Assembly (NCBI RefSeq): GCF_900104955.1
Contig: NZ_FNSI01000001.1
Coordinates: 3,506,001 to 3,570,000 of the forward strand
Length of the DNA: 64,000 bases
From: Beijerinckia sp. 28-YEA-48
Lineage (GTDB): Bacteria; Pseudomonadota; Alphaproteobacteria; Rhizobiales; Beijerinckiaceae
Direction of reading: 5' to 3'
Shown: positions 34,927-43,474 of the stretch, one piece after another
Layout: every line of letters begins with the position of its first letter
Numbering within the stretch: the stretch's first letter is position 1
Made by a program: the position numbers and the translations under genes
Notes under the pieces: generated by a model
Database searches by the model: none
What the model was told of the DNA's origin: nothing
Seen by the model: the letters and a program-made list of their open reading frames with translations, nothing else

Positions 34927-35319
34927 TCAGGAAAATGGAGGTCCGCGCGATTGAAAGACGCTTCGGTGCAGCGGCCGAACATCAGGCGTGGCGGTGATCG
35001 CATAGTCGACCGATGCGACCGTGAATTCGATCGATACCGCCGGCAGCAGCGGCGCCATACCGCTCGCCATCTCCGACGCAGCCATACAGATCGCGCAGAA
35101 TTGGTCGGCCTGATCGTCGTCGGGAAGGCTTGGTGTGGGATTGCTTACCGCATGTCCATCGCTGGACGATATAAATGAAACGACCCACGAATTTACGGTG
35201 TGGTGGCGTCCCTGAGCGTCGACCGCATGGACATGTCCGAAGGACAGACCCAGGTTAATCGCAAGGGCGATCAACGCTAGCCAGCCGGCGCGGCGGATAT
35301 GCTCTCTAATTATGCGCAT
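34927..35319 (-). CDS. DUF2946-family protein
   Basis: A 130-residue protein from MRIIREHIRR at 35319. It has one N-terminal hydrophobic segment (12-28), a His-containing stretch (GHVHAV) and a central CAIC motif (Cys75, Cys78), the layout of DUF2946. Members occur next to TonB-dependent copper receptors; the function is not established. It lies 146 bases upstream of the receptor on the same strand and is probably the first gene of the uptake operon. Confidence 0.75.
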   Translation of the reverse strand: MRIIREHIRRAGWLALIALAINLGLSFGHVHAVDAQGRHHTVNSWVVSFISSSDGHAVSNPTPSLPDDDQADQFCAICMAASEMASGMAPLLPAVSIEFTVASVDYAITATPDVRPLHRSVFQSRGPPFS

Positions 35320-35530
35320 CCAAGGCCAATTCGCGGTCCAAACGCTTTCGCGACGAGACGACTCTACCCCACTGAGCAGCCCGGTCAATGCGGCCAAGCG
35401 AAGAGCCGCCCGCGCGGTCGCTATGAGACAAAGCGGAATGCAGCCGCACAACGCTTCAAATCAAGGACTTCTTGTCCTTCCTGCGTGAAAGTCGCAGGCC
35501 TATTTCACCGATACTACCCCTCGCATTCAT

Positions 35531-36058
35531 CTATTTACTCTTCTTTGCGCCCGAACCGTCGCTCACCACGGCCTCAGCCTTGATGAGAACCTGAGCTTGA
35601 TCGGCCAGCTTTTCGAGGGCGCGTTCGAGTACTTTGAGCTCGTCCGGCTCGAGGCAGCCCCGAAAGGCCCGATCGCGTTCCGCAGCGGCGGCGATGAGGC
35701 GACGATATGTGGCGCGGCCATTGCGCGTCAGACTCAATTTGGTGGCGCGCGCATTGTCGGGCGAAATTCGGCGAAGGATGAGACCGCGCGCGACGAGCGC
35801 TGTCACCACACGGCTCATCTGCGCCTTGTCGAGGCCCGCGTGGCTAGCAAGCCGGATCAACGACAACGGCGAATCCTGCGCCAGCAACGCCAAGGTGCGC
35901 CACTCGCCGAGATTCACATCGACCTCCCGCCGATAGCGCAAGGCCGCGCCCCGTGACATCAAATTGGCCGTCTTGGAAAGCCGGTAGGAGATGAGATCGC
36001 GAATCGTAATCTCTTGATCCTGCTGCTCCGCGTCGGGGCGCTGCATCGTTATCGTCAT
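35531..36058 (-). CDS. MarR-family transcriptional regulator
   Basis: A 175-residue MarR protein. The winged HTH covers about residues 48-115 (SLIRLASHAGLDKAQMSRVVTAL then DNARATKLSLT, the wing), flanked by dimerisation helices. It is divergent from the acyl-CoA operon starting at 36221. Two 17-bp palindromes lie in the shared promoter and probably are its operators, so it should repress both itself and the operon until an aromatic or acyl-CoA ligand binds. Confidence 0.94.
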   Translation of the reverse strand: MTITMQRPDAEQQDQEITIRDLISYRLSKTANLMSRGAALRYRREVDVNLGEWRTLALLAQDSPLSLIRLASHAGLDKAQMSRVVTALVARGLILRRISPDNARATKLSLTRNGRATYRRLIAAAAERDRAFRGCLEPDELKVLERALEKLADQAQVLIKAEAVVSDGSGAKKSK

Positions 36059-36131
36059 CGCGCTTTTGGCCTTTCGTCATTCGCCAATCGGAATCGTTGT
36101 CGCCATGCCGCTCCACTATAGCGGCAGCCGA

Positions 36132-36148
36132 TGTTGACAGCATCAACA
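36132..36148. promoter_or_regulatory. MarR operator 1 (predicted)
   Basis: TGTTGA-CAGCA-TCAACA, an inverted repeat with six-base arms, in the marR/lyase divergent promoter. Its centre is 23 bases, about two helical turns, from that of operator 2. Confidence 0.65.
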
Positions 36149-36154
36149 AAAAGA

Positions 36155-36171
36155 TGTTGATATTATCAACA
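36155..36171. promoter_or_regulatory. MarR operator 2 (predicted)
   Basis: TGTTGATA-T-TATCAACA, a perfect 17-bp palindrome with the same TGTTGA arms as operator 1. A further half-site TGTTGATA follows at 36174. It lies 50 bases before the lyase start. Confidence 0.75.
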
Positions 36172-36220
36172 CCTGTTGATAGATCGCCTGCCACGACGAC
36201 GAGGGTTCGGTTGAGGGGCC

Positions 36221-37168
36221 ATGTCCAATCAAATCACCATCTGTGAGTGCTTTGCCCGTGATGGGCTCCAGCACGAAACCGCCATACTGCCGACGGACGC
36301 AAAAATCGCGGTGATCGATGCCTTCACGGCCGCCGGTTTTCCGCGCATCGAGGCGACGAGCTACAGCCATCCCGATCACGTTCCAGCCTTCCGCGATGCC
36401 TCCCAAGTGCTGGCCGGCATCAAGCGCCAAGCCGGCGTAGCCTATAAGGCGACGTGTCCGAACCCGCGCGCGATCGAGCGCGCCTTGGCCGACTTAGCGC
36501 GCGGTTACGGCGCCGAAGAACTCAGTCTCCTGATCTCGGCGACCGACCGCCACAGCGAACGCAATCTGCGCAGCACCCGGCAAGCGCAGTGGGACAAGGT
36601 GGCGGAGATGGTCCGCCTTGCCGACGGACGCTTTCGCCTCGTCGGCGTCATCTCGGTGGCGCTCGGCTGTCCCTTCGAGGGGGCGGTTGATCCCGGCGTC
36701 GTCGTCGCCGATGTCGCCCGCTTCGCCGCGCTTGGTGTTTCATTGGTCGCGATCGGCGACACCACGGGCCATGGCACGCCGAAAAGCGTGCGGGCGCTGT
36801 TTCGCCGCCTCGCGGCGGAGGTCCCCGGCGTCATTCCCGTCGCGCATTTTCACAACACGCGCGGCACCGGCCTCGCCAATTGCATGGCGGCGTTGGAGGC
36901 GGGCTGCCGCTATTTTGACAGCGCCATAGGCGGTGTCGGCGGCCATCCGACTCAGATCAAATATGGCGGCGGTTTTACCGGCAATGTCGCGACGGAGGAT
37001 TTGGTCAATCTTCTCGAAGCCGAAGGCTTTTCAACCGGATTGGATCGTGACGCACTCCTGGCCGCTTCGCGCCAGTGCGAGCACCTTCTGGGACGGAAAC
37101 TCAACAGCATGGTAGCGCGCGCCGGTTTCGGCCTGCTGCCGGAAACAAGGCTCACACATGTCGAATGA
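36221..37168 (+). CDS. HMG-CoA lyase-like protein with changed catalytic site
   Basis: A 315-residue TIM-barrel protein of the HMGL-like family. ECFARDGLQHE at 9-19, AIGDTTGHG and AHFHNTRGTG supply the metal and substrate residues. The loop that in HMG-CoA lyase is GGCP with the catalytic cysteine reads GGHP here, with His242 in place of Cys. A lyase acting on another 3-hydroxyacyl-CoA, or a different mechanism, is therefore possible. It is the first gene of the MarR-controlled operon and overlaps the next gene by 11 bases. Confidence 0.85.
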   Translation: MSNQITICECFARDGLQHETAILPTDAKIAVIDAFTAAGFPRIEATSYSHPDHVPAFRDASQVLAGIKRQAGVAYKATCPNPRAIERALADLARGYGAEELSLLISATDRHSERNLRSTRQAQWDKVAEMVRLADGRFRLVGVISVALGCPFEGAVDPGVVVADVARFAALGVSLVAIGDTTGHGTPKSVRALFRRLAAEVPGVIPVAHFHNTRGTGLANCMAALEAGCRYFDSAIGGVGGHPTQIKYGGGFTGNVATEDLVNLLEAEGFSTGLDRDALLAASRQCEHLLGRKLNSMVARAGFGLLPETRLTHVE

Positions 37169-37892
37169 ACTTCTCGTTGAAAATCGCGGCGCAATTCGCA
37201 TTCTGCGGATGAACCGTCCCGAGAAACTCAACGCCCTCAACACAGCTTTGACGGAGGCGCTGCTGCAGGCCTTTGAAGCGGCGGATGCGGACGATAGCGT
37301 GCGCGCGATGGTGTTGACCGGTGAAGGCCGCAGTTTCTGCGCTGGCGCGGATCTTTCCGAGTTTAAGAATCTGACACCGGAGCACCAACATCTCGTCGTC
37401 AAGCGCGCCGATTTAACCTGTCGAACCCAAGCCATTTTGCAGAAGCTCAGCAAACCCGTCGTCTCCGCCGTCTGCGGCGCAGCCGTTGGCGGTGGCGCCG
37501 GTCTTGCCATCGGTTGCGACATGATGGTGGCGGGCACCGATCTCAAGTTCGGCTATCCGGAACTCAAGCATGATATCGTGCCGGCCTTGGTGATGACCGG
37601 CATGCAGCGCCATCTCGGGCGCAAGATAGCGTTCGAGCTCATCAGCACGGGGCGGCTTCTGACAGCGATCGAAGCCGCAGAGCTTGGTTTGGCCAATCGC
37701 GTCGTGCCGCCCGCGCAAGCGCTCGAAACCGCTCTTGAGATCGCCAATGTCTGGGCGGCGGCGAACCCCATGGCCATGGCGGCGGTTAAGAACCTTTTCT
37801 ACCGCGTCGCCGATCTGCCTTACGACGCGGCCATGGCGGCTGGTCGCGATGTCAACGCCTTGATGCGCAGCTTCCGGAGCGCGGGCGCATGA
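37158..37892 (+). CDS. enoyl-CoA hydratase/isomerase family protein
   Basis: A 244-residue crotonase-fold protein. The oxyanion-hole segments are RSFCAGADLSEF near residue 55 and VCGAAVGGGAGLAIGCD near 98. The expected glutamates of hydratases near 115-140 are partly replaced (FGYPELKHDIVPALV), so the exact reaction is uncertain. It overlaps the lyase gene and its stop overlaps the CoA-transferase start (ATGA), so all three are translationally coupled. Confidence 0.9.
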   Translation: MSNELLVENRGAIRILRMNRPEKLNALNTALTEALLQAFEAADADDSVRAMVLTGEGRSFCAGADLSEFKNLTPEHQHLVVKRADLTCRTQAILQKLSKPVVSAVCGAAVGGGAGLAIGCDMMVAGTDLKFGYPELKHDIVPALVMTGMQRHLGRKIAFELISTGRLLTAIEAAELGLANRVVPPAQALETALEIANVWAAANPMAMAAVKNLFYRVADLPYDAAMAAGRDVNALMRSFRSAGA

Positions 37893-39076
37893 AGCCTCTC
37901 TCCGGCATTCGTATTCTCGACTTCTCACGGGTGCTCGCGGGGCCCTTCGCGACTCAGATCCTCGCCGAATTGGGGGCCGAGGTGACGAAGGTGGAACGCC
38001 CACGCACCGGCGATGAATCGCGCAGCTTCGAGCCACGGCTGCCGCATGGCGAAAGCGGCTATTTTTTTGCGCTCAACCGCGCCAAGCGCTCGATCACGCT
38101 CAATCTGAAATCCCCGAAGGGCCAGGAGATCGCTCGCCGATTGGCGGCGCGCGCCGATGTTGTCGTCGAGAATTTCCTGCCTGGCGAGATGGAACGCTTC
38201 GGCCTGGACTATGCGCGTCTGGCGGCGGCCAACGACCGCCTCATTTATCTCTCCAACACAGGCTTCGGTCAGACCGGCCCGTATCGAAACCGCAATGGCT
38301 ACGACACGGTGTTTCAGGCGCTGTCTGGCGTGATGGCGCTGACTGGGCATCCCGATGGCCCGCCGGCCAAGGTGGGCATACCCGTCGCCGACCTAACGTC
38401 AGGCCTATGGATCGCCATCGCCATCCTGACGAGCTTGGTCGGCCGCGCCAACACGGGCAAGGGTTGCTATGTCGATCTGGCAATGATGGACGTGCAGACG
38501 AGCCTGTTGAGCATCGTTGCGGCGCGTTTCTTCGCTTTGGATGAAGACCCGCAGCGCATGGGGACCGAGCATCATGGCCGCGTGCCCTCCGCCGCCTTCG
38601 CCTGCCAGGACGGCAGCTGGCTGCACATCAGCTGCAGCGACCAGCATTGGTTTTCGGTGTGCCAGGTGCTCGGGCTCGACGATCTCGCCGCCGATCCAGA
38701 ACTCGCGACCAATGCCGGGCGCGTCGCGCAGCGCGACCGCGTCATGGCCGCTCTGAGCCGTGCGATCGGCACCCGCGAGCGTGCACCCCTGGGCGAAGCG
38801 CTGCGCACTGCGGGCGTTCCAGCCGGCGAGGTGAACAGCGTGCGCGACATTCTCACCGATCCCCACATCAAGGCCCGTGGCATGGTTGGCACCTTTGAAC
38901 ATCCAAGCGAGGGGACGTTCAAGGCTTTGCGCAACCCGCTGCGCTTTGAGGGCTTCGACAATCCAGACCCTGGCACGCCGCCGCTTCTGGGGAACGATAC
39001 CGACGCAGTTCTGCAAGATGAACTCGACTTCGATCCGACAGCCGTTGCGGCCTTGCGCGCCGAGGGAGTGATCTGA
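37889..39076 (+). CDS. CaiB/BaiF family CoA-transferase (class III)
   Basis: A 395-residue class III CoA-transferase that moves CoA between acyl groups. The N-terminal GIRILDFSRVLAGPFATQ and the conserved Asp at about 168 in GIPVADLTSGLW (the covalent-intermediate Asp of the family) are seen, as is ENFLPGEMERFGLDY. It overlaps both neighbours by one to four bases. It probably activates the acid substrate using an available acyl-CoA. Confidence 0.93.
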   Translation: MKPLSGIRILDFSRVLAGPFATQILAELGAEVTKVERPRTGDESRSFEPRLPHGESGYFFALNRAKRSITLNLKSPKGQEIARRLAARADVVVENFLPGEMERFGLDYARLAAANDRLIYLSNTGFGQTGPYRNRNGYDTVFQALSGVMALTGHPDGPPAKVGIPVADLTSGLWIAIAILTSLVGRANTGKGCYVDLAMMDVQTSLLSIVAARFFALDEDPQRMGTEHHGRVPSAAFACQDGSWLHISCSDQHWFSVCQVLGLDDLAADPELATNAGRVAQRDRVMAALSRAIGTRERAPLGEALRTAGVPAGEVNSVRDILTDPHIKARGMVGTFEHPSEGTFKALRNPLRFEGFDNPDPGTPPLLGNDTDAVLQDELDFDPTAVAALRAEGVI

Positions 39077-39831
39077 TGGACCCCGTCCTGCTGCAACGTG
39101 AAGGCGCCATCGCGCGTGTGACACTCAATCGCGCGTCCGCGCGCAACGCCTTGAACCTGCCGATGTGCCTGGCGCTGCGTGAGGCTTTCACGGCGTTGGA
39201 CGCGGATGCGCAGGTGCGCGTCGTGCTTCTCGATGCGCTTGGGCCGGTCTTTTGCGCCGGGGCCGATCTCAAGGAGCGCCAGGGCAAGGACGAAGCCTGG
39301 GTGCGCAGCCGCCGCCTCGCCTCCTTTGCCGCCTATGAGACGATCGAGCGCTGCAGCAAGCCGGTGATCGCCGTGGTCGATGGACCGGTGGTCGGTTCGG
39401 GCGGCGAGATCGCCATGGCGTGCGATTTCATCATCGCCTCTCGCTCAGCCAGCTTCCGCTTTCCGGAGCCGCAATGGGGCACGGTCGGCGCCACGCAGCG
39501 GCTGCAACGGGTGATCGGCAAACGACGCGCCAAGGAATTGCTCTTCACCGGCCGCGACATGCCCGTCGATGAAGCCTATGGCCTCGGCCTCGTGGCGCGC
39601 ATCGTCGATGCGGTGGGACCCGCTGCCGACGACATCGCGCGCACCATCGCCAAGGCGCCGCCGCTGGCGATGGCCTTGACGAAACAGGCCGTGGAGCTTG
39701 GCGAGGAAGTCGCCTTGGCGACGGGCATCCGCATCGAGATGGCGCAGATAGAACGGGTGCTGGCGGACGGCGGATGGCGGGCCGGCATCGAGGCTTTCGC
39801 CCGCGATGTTAACCCGGCCAAGGGAGAGTAA
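39076..39831 (+). CDS. enoyl-CoA hydratase/isomerase family protein (second)
   Basis: A 251-residue crotonase-fold protein. GPVFCAGADLKERQ and VDGPVVGSGGEIAMACDF form the oxyanion hole, and FRFPEPQWGTVGA provides the region of the hydratase glutamates. It resembles methylglutaconyl/enoyl-CoA hydratases. Its ATG overlaps the CoA-transferase stop, and the ligase begins one base after its own stop. It is clearly distinct from the first copy at 37158, so two hydration or isomerisation steps are likely. Confidence 0.93.
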   Translation: MDPVLLQREGAIARVTLNRASARNALNLPMCLALREAFTALDADAQVRVVLLDALGPVFCAGADLKERQGKDEAWVRSRRLASFAAYETIERCSKPVIAVVDGPVVGSGGEIAMACDFIIASRSASFRFPEPQWGTVGATQRLQRVIGKRRAKELLFTGRDMPVDEAYGLGLVARIVDAVGPAADDIARTIAKAPPLAMALTKQAVELGEEVALATGIRIEMAQIERVLADGGWRAGIEAFARDVNPAKGE

Positions 39832-39832
39832 C

Positions 39833-41449
39833 GTGGATTTCGCGGCTCCCTGCCCCCAAACCACGGCCGATGCGCTCGCGCGAGCGAGCGCCCTTGCACC
39901 GGATGTCGAGGCGATCGTCGCCTCGGATGGGCGGTTGACCTATGCGCAGCTCGCCGCTGATGTCGCGCATATGCGCGGCGCGCTCACGGCCGCCGGCATC
40001 GGGCGCGGCGATCACGTCGGCCTGTGCCTCGGCAACGGCGCGCGTTGGATGACGTTGTTTCTCGCGCTCGGCGCGGTGGGTGCCGTGACGGTGCCGATGA
40101 ACACCCGGTTTCGCGGTGAGGAACTGGCCTATGCGCTGCGGCAATCGCGCGTGACCACACTGTTCATCGCCGATCAGTTCTTGAAGATCGACTTCATCCC
40201 CATGCTGCGCAGCATTTGCCCTGGCATTGACACCGCCCTGCCCGATGCCGCGCTGCCCGATCTGCGCCGCGTGGTCGTTCTCGGCGAGAACGTCCCGCAC
40301 GCCGCGATGTCGTTGACCGATTTCAGCGCAGTCATTGTCGCACCGCCCGAGCCCGCCTGCCGGCCCGACGACATCCTGCTGATCCAATATACCTCCGGCA
40401 CCACGTCCTTTCCGAAGGGCGTGATGCTGACGCACGCCAGCATGCTGACGAATGGATATGTCTCAGGCGGCCGCATCGGCTTTCGCATCGCCGATCGCTA
40501 TCACTCTGCCCGCCCCTTCTTCCATGTCGCCGGCAGCACGCTGTCCGTTCTCTCTTCCGTTCAACACATGGTGACGCTGGTCACCATGGATCGCTTCGAG
40601 GGCGGAGAGGCGTTGCTGCTGATGGAGCGCGAGCGCTGCACGCATTTCTCCGGCAATGACACCATGGCGCTCATGCTGTTGAATCATCCGTCTCGACCGC
40701 AACGGCGCTTGGCGCTGCGCGGCGCCTGGGTGGCGGCATCAGCCGTCGTCATGCGCCGCGTCATCGACGAATTGGGTGCGCGCGAATGCGTCGCGGGCTA
40801 CGGACTCTCCGAAGCCTCGCCGAATATTGCGCAATCCTGCTGGTGGGAGCCGGAAGAGGTGCGCATCAACGCCCGCATGCGGCCGCAGCCCGGCGTCGAC
40901 GTACGTATTCGCGCAGAGGACGGCAGCGATTGCCTGCCTGGCCAACCTGGTGAAATCATCGTGCGTGGCTGGAACGTGATGCGCGGCTATTACGACAAGC
41001 CCAAAGAGACCGCCGAAGCCCTCAGCCCCGACGGTTGGCTATCGACCGGCGACCTGGGCCGGCTCGGCGACGATGGGCGGCTCGAATTTCTCGGCCGCGT
41101 CAAGGATATCGTGCGCGTCGGCGGCGAGAACGTGTCGCCAAGCGAAGTCGAGGATGTGCTGCATCGCCACCCCGCCATTCGCCAAGCCGCCGTCATCGGC
41201 GTACCCGATCCACGCCTGATGGAAGTGGTCGCCGCCTTCGTCATTCCCAACGAGGGCGCGGCATGTGATCCCACTCACGTGATCGCCTGGTGCCGCGAGC
41301 AGATGGCTGGCTTCAAAGTGCCGCGACACGTGTGGATCGTCGAGGATTTCGAAGCGATTGGCATGACGGCCAGTTCGAAAGTGCAGAAGAAGCCGCTTGC
41401 CGCCTATGCCCGCAAGCTTTTGGACTTGCCGTTGGATCTGCCGTCATGA
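39833..41449 (+). CDS. AMP-dependent acyl-CoA synthetase/ligase
   Basis: A 538-residue adenylate-forming enzyme from the GTG at 39833, which follows AGGGAGAG and lies one base after the preceding stop. A longer frame would overlap that gene by 26 bases. YTSGTTSFPKGV is the P-loop, GYGLSEASP the A5 motif, and GWLSTGDLG with GRVKDIVRVGGENV the A7/A8 motifs. SSKVQKKPL near the end carries the catalytic lysine. It activates a carboxylic acid to the CoA thioester for the operon. Its stop overlaps the next start. Confidence 0.93.
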   Translation: MDFAAPCPQTTADALARASALAPDVEAIVASDGRLTYAQLAADVAHMRGALTAAGIGRGDHVGLCLGNGARWMTLFLALGAVGAVTVPMNTRFRGEELAYALRQSRVTTLFIADQFLKIDFIPMLRSICPGIDTALPDAALPDLRRVVVLGENVPHAAMSLTDFSAVIVAPPEPACRPDDILLIQYTSGTTSFPKGVMLTHASMLTNGYVSGGRIGFRIADRYHSARPFFHVAGSTLSVLSSVQHMVTLVTMDRFEGGEALLLMERERCTHFSGNDTMALMLLNHPSRPQRRLALRGAWVAASAVVMRRVIDELGARECVAGYGLSEASPNIAQSCWWEPEEVRINARMRPQPGVDVRIRAEDGSDCLPGQPGEIIVRGWNVMRGYYDKPKETAEALSPDGWLSTGDLGRLGDDGRLEFLGRVKDIVRVGGENVSPSEVEDVLHRHPAIRQAAVIGVPDPRLMEVVAAFVIPNEGAACDPTHVIAWCREQMAGFKVPRHVWIVEDFEAIGMTASSKVQKKPLAAYARKLLDLPLDLPS

Positions 41450-42408
41450 AGATCGAAACCGACGTCACGCGCTTGCTCGGGATCGACTTGCCGATCGCAC
41501 AGGCCGGCATGTCTTGGGCATCGTCCGGCTCAGCCCTGCCCTTGGCCGTCGCCCGCGCTGGCGGCCTGGGTGTCATCGGTGCCGGGCCGATGCGCGCAGC
41601 CGATTTGGCACGCGCCATCGATGAGGTGCGGGCCGGCACGGAGCGACCATTCGCCGTGAACATGCCGCTTTATCGAGCTGGCGCCGATGAGATCCTGGAC
41701 CTGTTGGTCGCACGCCGCATCCCCATCCTCATCGCCTCGCAAGGCGGCCCGAAGCGTTACCTCGAACGCTTCAAGGCGATCGGTACCATCTGCCTGCATG
41801 TAGTGGCGGGCGAGGACCATGCGCGCAAGGCCGCTGATGCGGGTGTCGACGGGCTCGTGGTCGTCGGCGGCGAAGCCGGCGGGCATCCACCAGCGGACCT
41901 GGTCTCGACGCTCGTCGTCGTCCGCGCCGTAGCCTGCGCGCTCGCTGGTCGCCTGCCGATCATTGCTTCCGGCGGCTTCGCCGATGGCGCCGGACTTGCC
42001 GCCGCGCTCGCCCTTGGGGCCGGCGCGGCGAACTTCGGCACGCGCTTCATCGCAACGCCCGAAGCCAACGTGCATGCAGCCTATAAGCAGGCGGTTCTCG
42101 ATGCCGGCATCGCCGCAACCCGCACCGTCGGGCGCGATCTCGGCATGATCCGCACACTGGCGAACCCCTTTGCCGAGCGCATGCGTGCGCTGGAAACGGA
42201 CGGCGCCACGCTCGAAACGCGCCGCGCCGCTTTTGCCGCCAGCACGCTGAAAATGGCCGCGCTCGAAGGCGACGTGGCCGAGGGCAAGGTGGAGGTCGGT
42301 CAGGCCGTCGGGTTGATCGATGACATGGTGCCCGCCGGCGAACTCGTGGGCCGCATCGCGCGCGAATATTTGGAAGCCGTGGCCCGTCTGCCGCGCGCCG
42401 GGGACTAA
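41446..42408 (+). CDS. nitronate monooxygenase/FabK-like FMN protein
   Basis: A 320-residue TIM-barrel flavoprotein from MKIETDVTRL, whose ATG overlaps the ligase stop (ATGA). QAGMSWASSG, VVGGEAGGHPP (with the active-site His region) and ASGGFADGAGLAAALALGA are the family's FMN-binding stretches. Relatives oxidise alkyl nitronates or reduce enoyl thioesters. In an acyl-CoA operon the enoyl-reductase-like role is at least as likely as nitronate oxidation. Confidence 0.88.
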   Translation: MKIETDVTRLLGIDLPIAQAGMSWASSGSALPLAVARAGGLGVIGAGPMRAADLARAIDEVRAGTERPFAVNMPLYRAGADEILDLLVARRIPILIASQGGPKRYLERFKAIGTICLHVVAGEDHARKAADAGVDGLVVVGGEAGGHPPADLVSTLVVVRAVACALAGRLPIIASGGFADGAGLAAALALGAGAANFGTRFIATPEANVHAAYKQAVLDAGIAATRTVGRDLGMIRTLANPFAERMRALETDGATLETRRAAFAASTLKMAALEGDVAEGKVEVGQAVGLIDDMVPAGELVGRIAREYLEAVARLPRAGD

Positions 42409-42450
42409 GCAGAGCCGCTCAGTCGATCTGGGATGAAAAGGGAGGGGAAT

Positions 42451-43419
42451 ATGGACAGGCGTTCTTTCATGGTAGCGCTCGGCGCCGCGACATTGATGTC
42501 GCCAGGCGCGATGGCGCAAAGCTATCCGACACGGCCGATACGTCTGGTCGTCGCCTTCGCGGCAGGTGGACCCGCCGATATCTTCGCGCGCGTCCTGGCG
42601 AACGGCATGAGTACGGCACTGGGACAACAGGTCGTCATCGAGAACCGGACAGGCACCGCTGGCCTGCTTGGCGTCGATACGGTCGCCAAGAGTGAACCCG
42701 ATGGCTATTCGCTCTGCCTGGTGGGCGCCGCAGCTCTGTCCACTGTGCCGTTCATGGTTCCCAAAATGCCGTTTGATTGGGAGAAAGACCTGGCGCTACT
42801 GACACTGGTCTCGCGCGTGCCCGAGGTGATGACCGTCCGCACCACACTTGGCATCAATAGCGTCGCCGAACTCGTGGCCTATGCGAAGGCCAATCCCGGC
42901 AAGATCAATTTCGGCTCCGCAGGCGTCGGCAGCATCACCCATCTGGCAGGCGAACTCTTCAAGACCGAGGCCAAGGTCGACATCGTGCACGTGCCCTATC
43001 GCGGTGCGGCTCTGGCAGTCAACGATCTCCTCGCCGGTCATATCGACATGATGACGGCTGACATGCCTGTTCTGTTGCCACAGATCCAGGCCGGCGCCAT
43101 CAAAGCCCTCGCCGTGACGACGCAAAACCGGGTGAAGGCCTTGAGCGCCGTGCCAACCACCGCCGAGGTTGGATATCCGATGGTGATTTCCGACAATTGG
43201 TACGGATTGGTCGGCCCGGCCCAGATGCCGACAGAGATCAAGAACAAGATCAGCGAAGCGGCGCTTGCGAGCCTGCGGGCGAGCGAACTCGTCAAGCAGT
43301 TCGAGAGTCAGGAGGCTATTCCGTCTCCGACGTCCGCCGCGGATTTCATCGCCTTCGTCAAATCCGAGCGGGCCAAATGGGGACCGCTGATCGCTTCCAC
43401 CGGCATCAAGCTGGAATAG
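42451..43419 (+). CDS. Bug-family tripartite tricarboxylate transporter solute-binding protein
   Basis: A 322-residue periplasmic binding protein from MDRRSFMVAL at 42451, with AGGGAGGGG at ideal distance. The RRSFM pair plus hydrophobic stretch could be a Tat signal. IRLVVAFAAGGPADIFARV and DGYSLCLVG are Bug regions. No TctA/TctB is adjacent; the complete set at 53943-59273 belongs to another operon. It probably captures the acid that the ligase and CoA-transferase activate. Confidence 0.92.
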   Translation: MDRRSFMVALGAATLMSPGAMAQSYPTRPIRLVVAFAAGGPADIFARVLANGMSTALGQQVVIENRTGTAGLLGVDTVAKSEPDGYSLCLVGAAALSTVPFMVPKMPFDWEKDLALLTLVSRVPEVMTVRTTLGINSVAELVAYAKANPGKINFGSAGVGSITHLAGELFKTEAKVDIVHVPYRGAALAVNDLLAGHIDMMTADMPVLLPQIQAGAIKALAVTTQNRVKALSAVPTTAEVGYPMVISDNWYGLVGPAQMPTEIKNKISEAALASLRASELVKQFESQEAIPSPTSAADFIAFVKSERAKWGPLIASTGIKLE

Positions 43420-43474
43420 CAGGCAGCTATCGATCTTCGATGAAGGGTGGGACTTTTTGAGAGAGGGAGTACTG

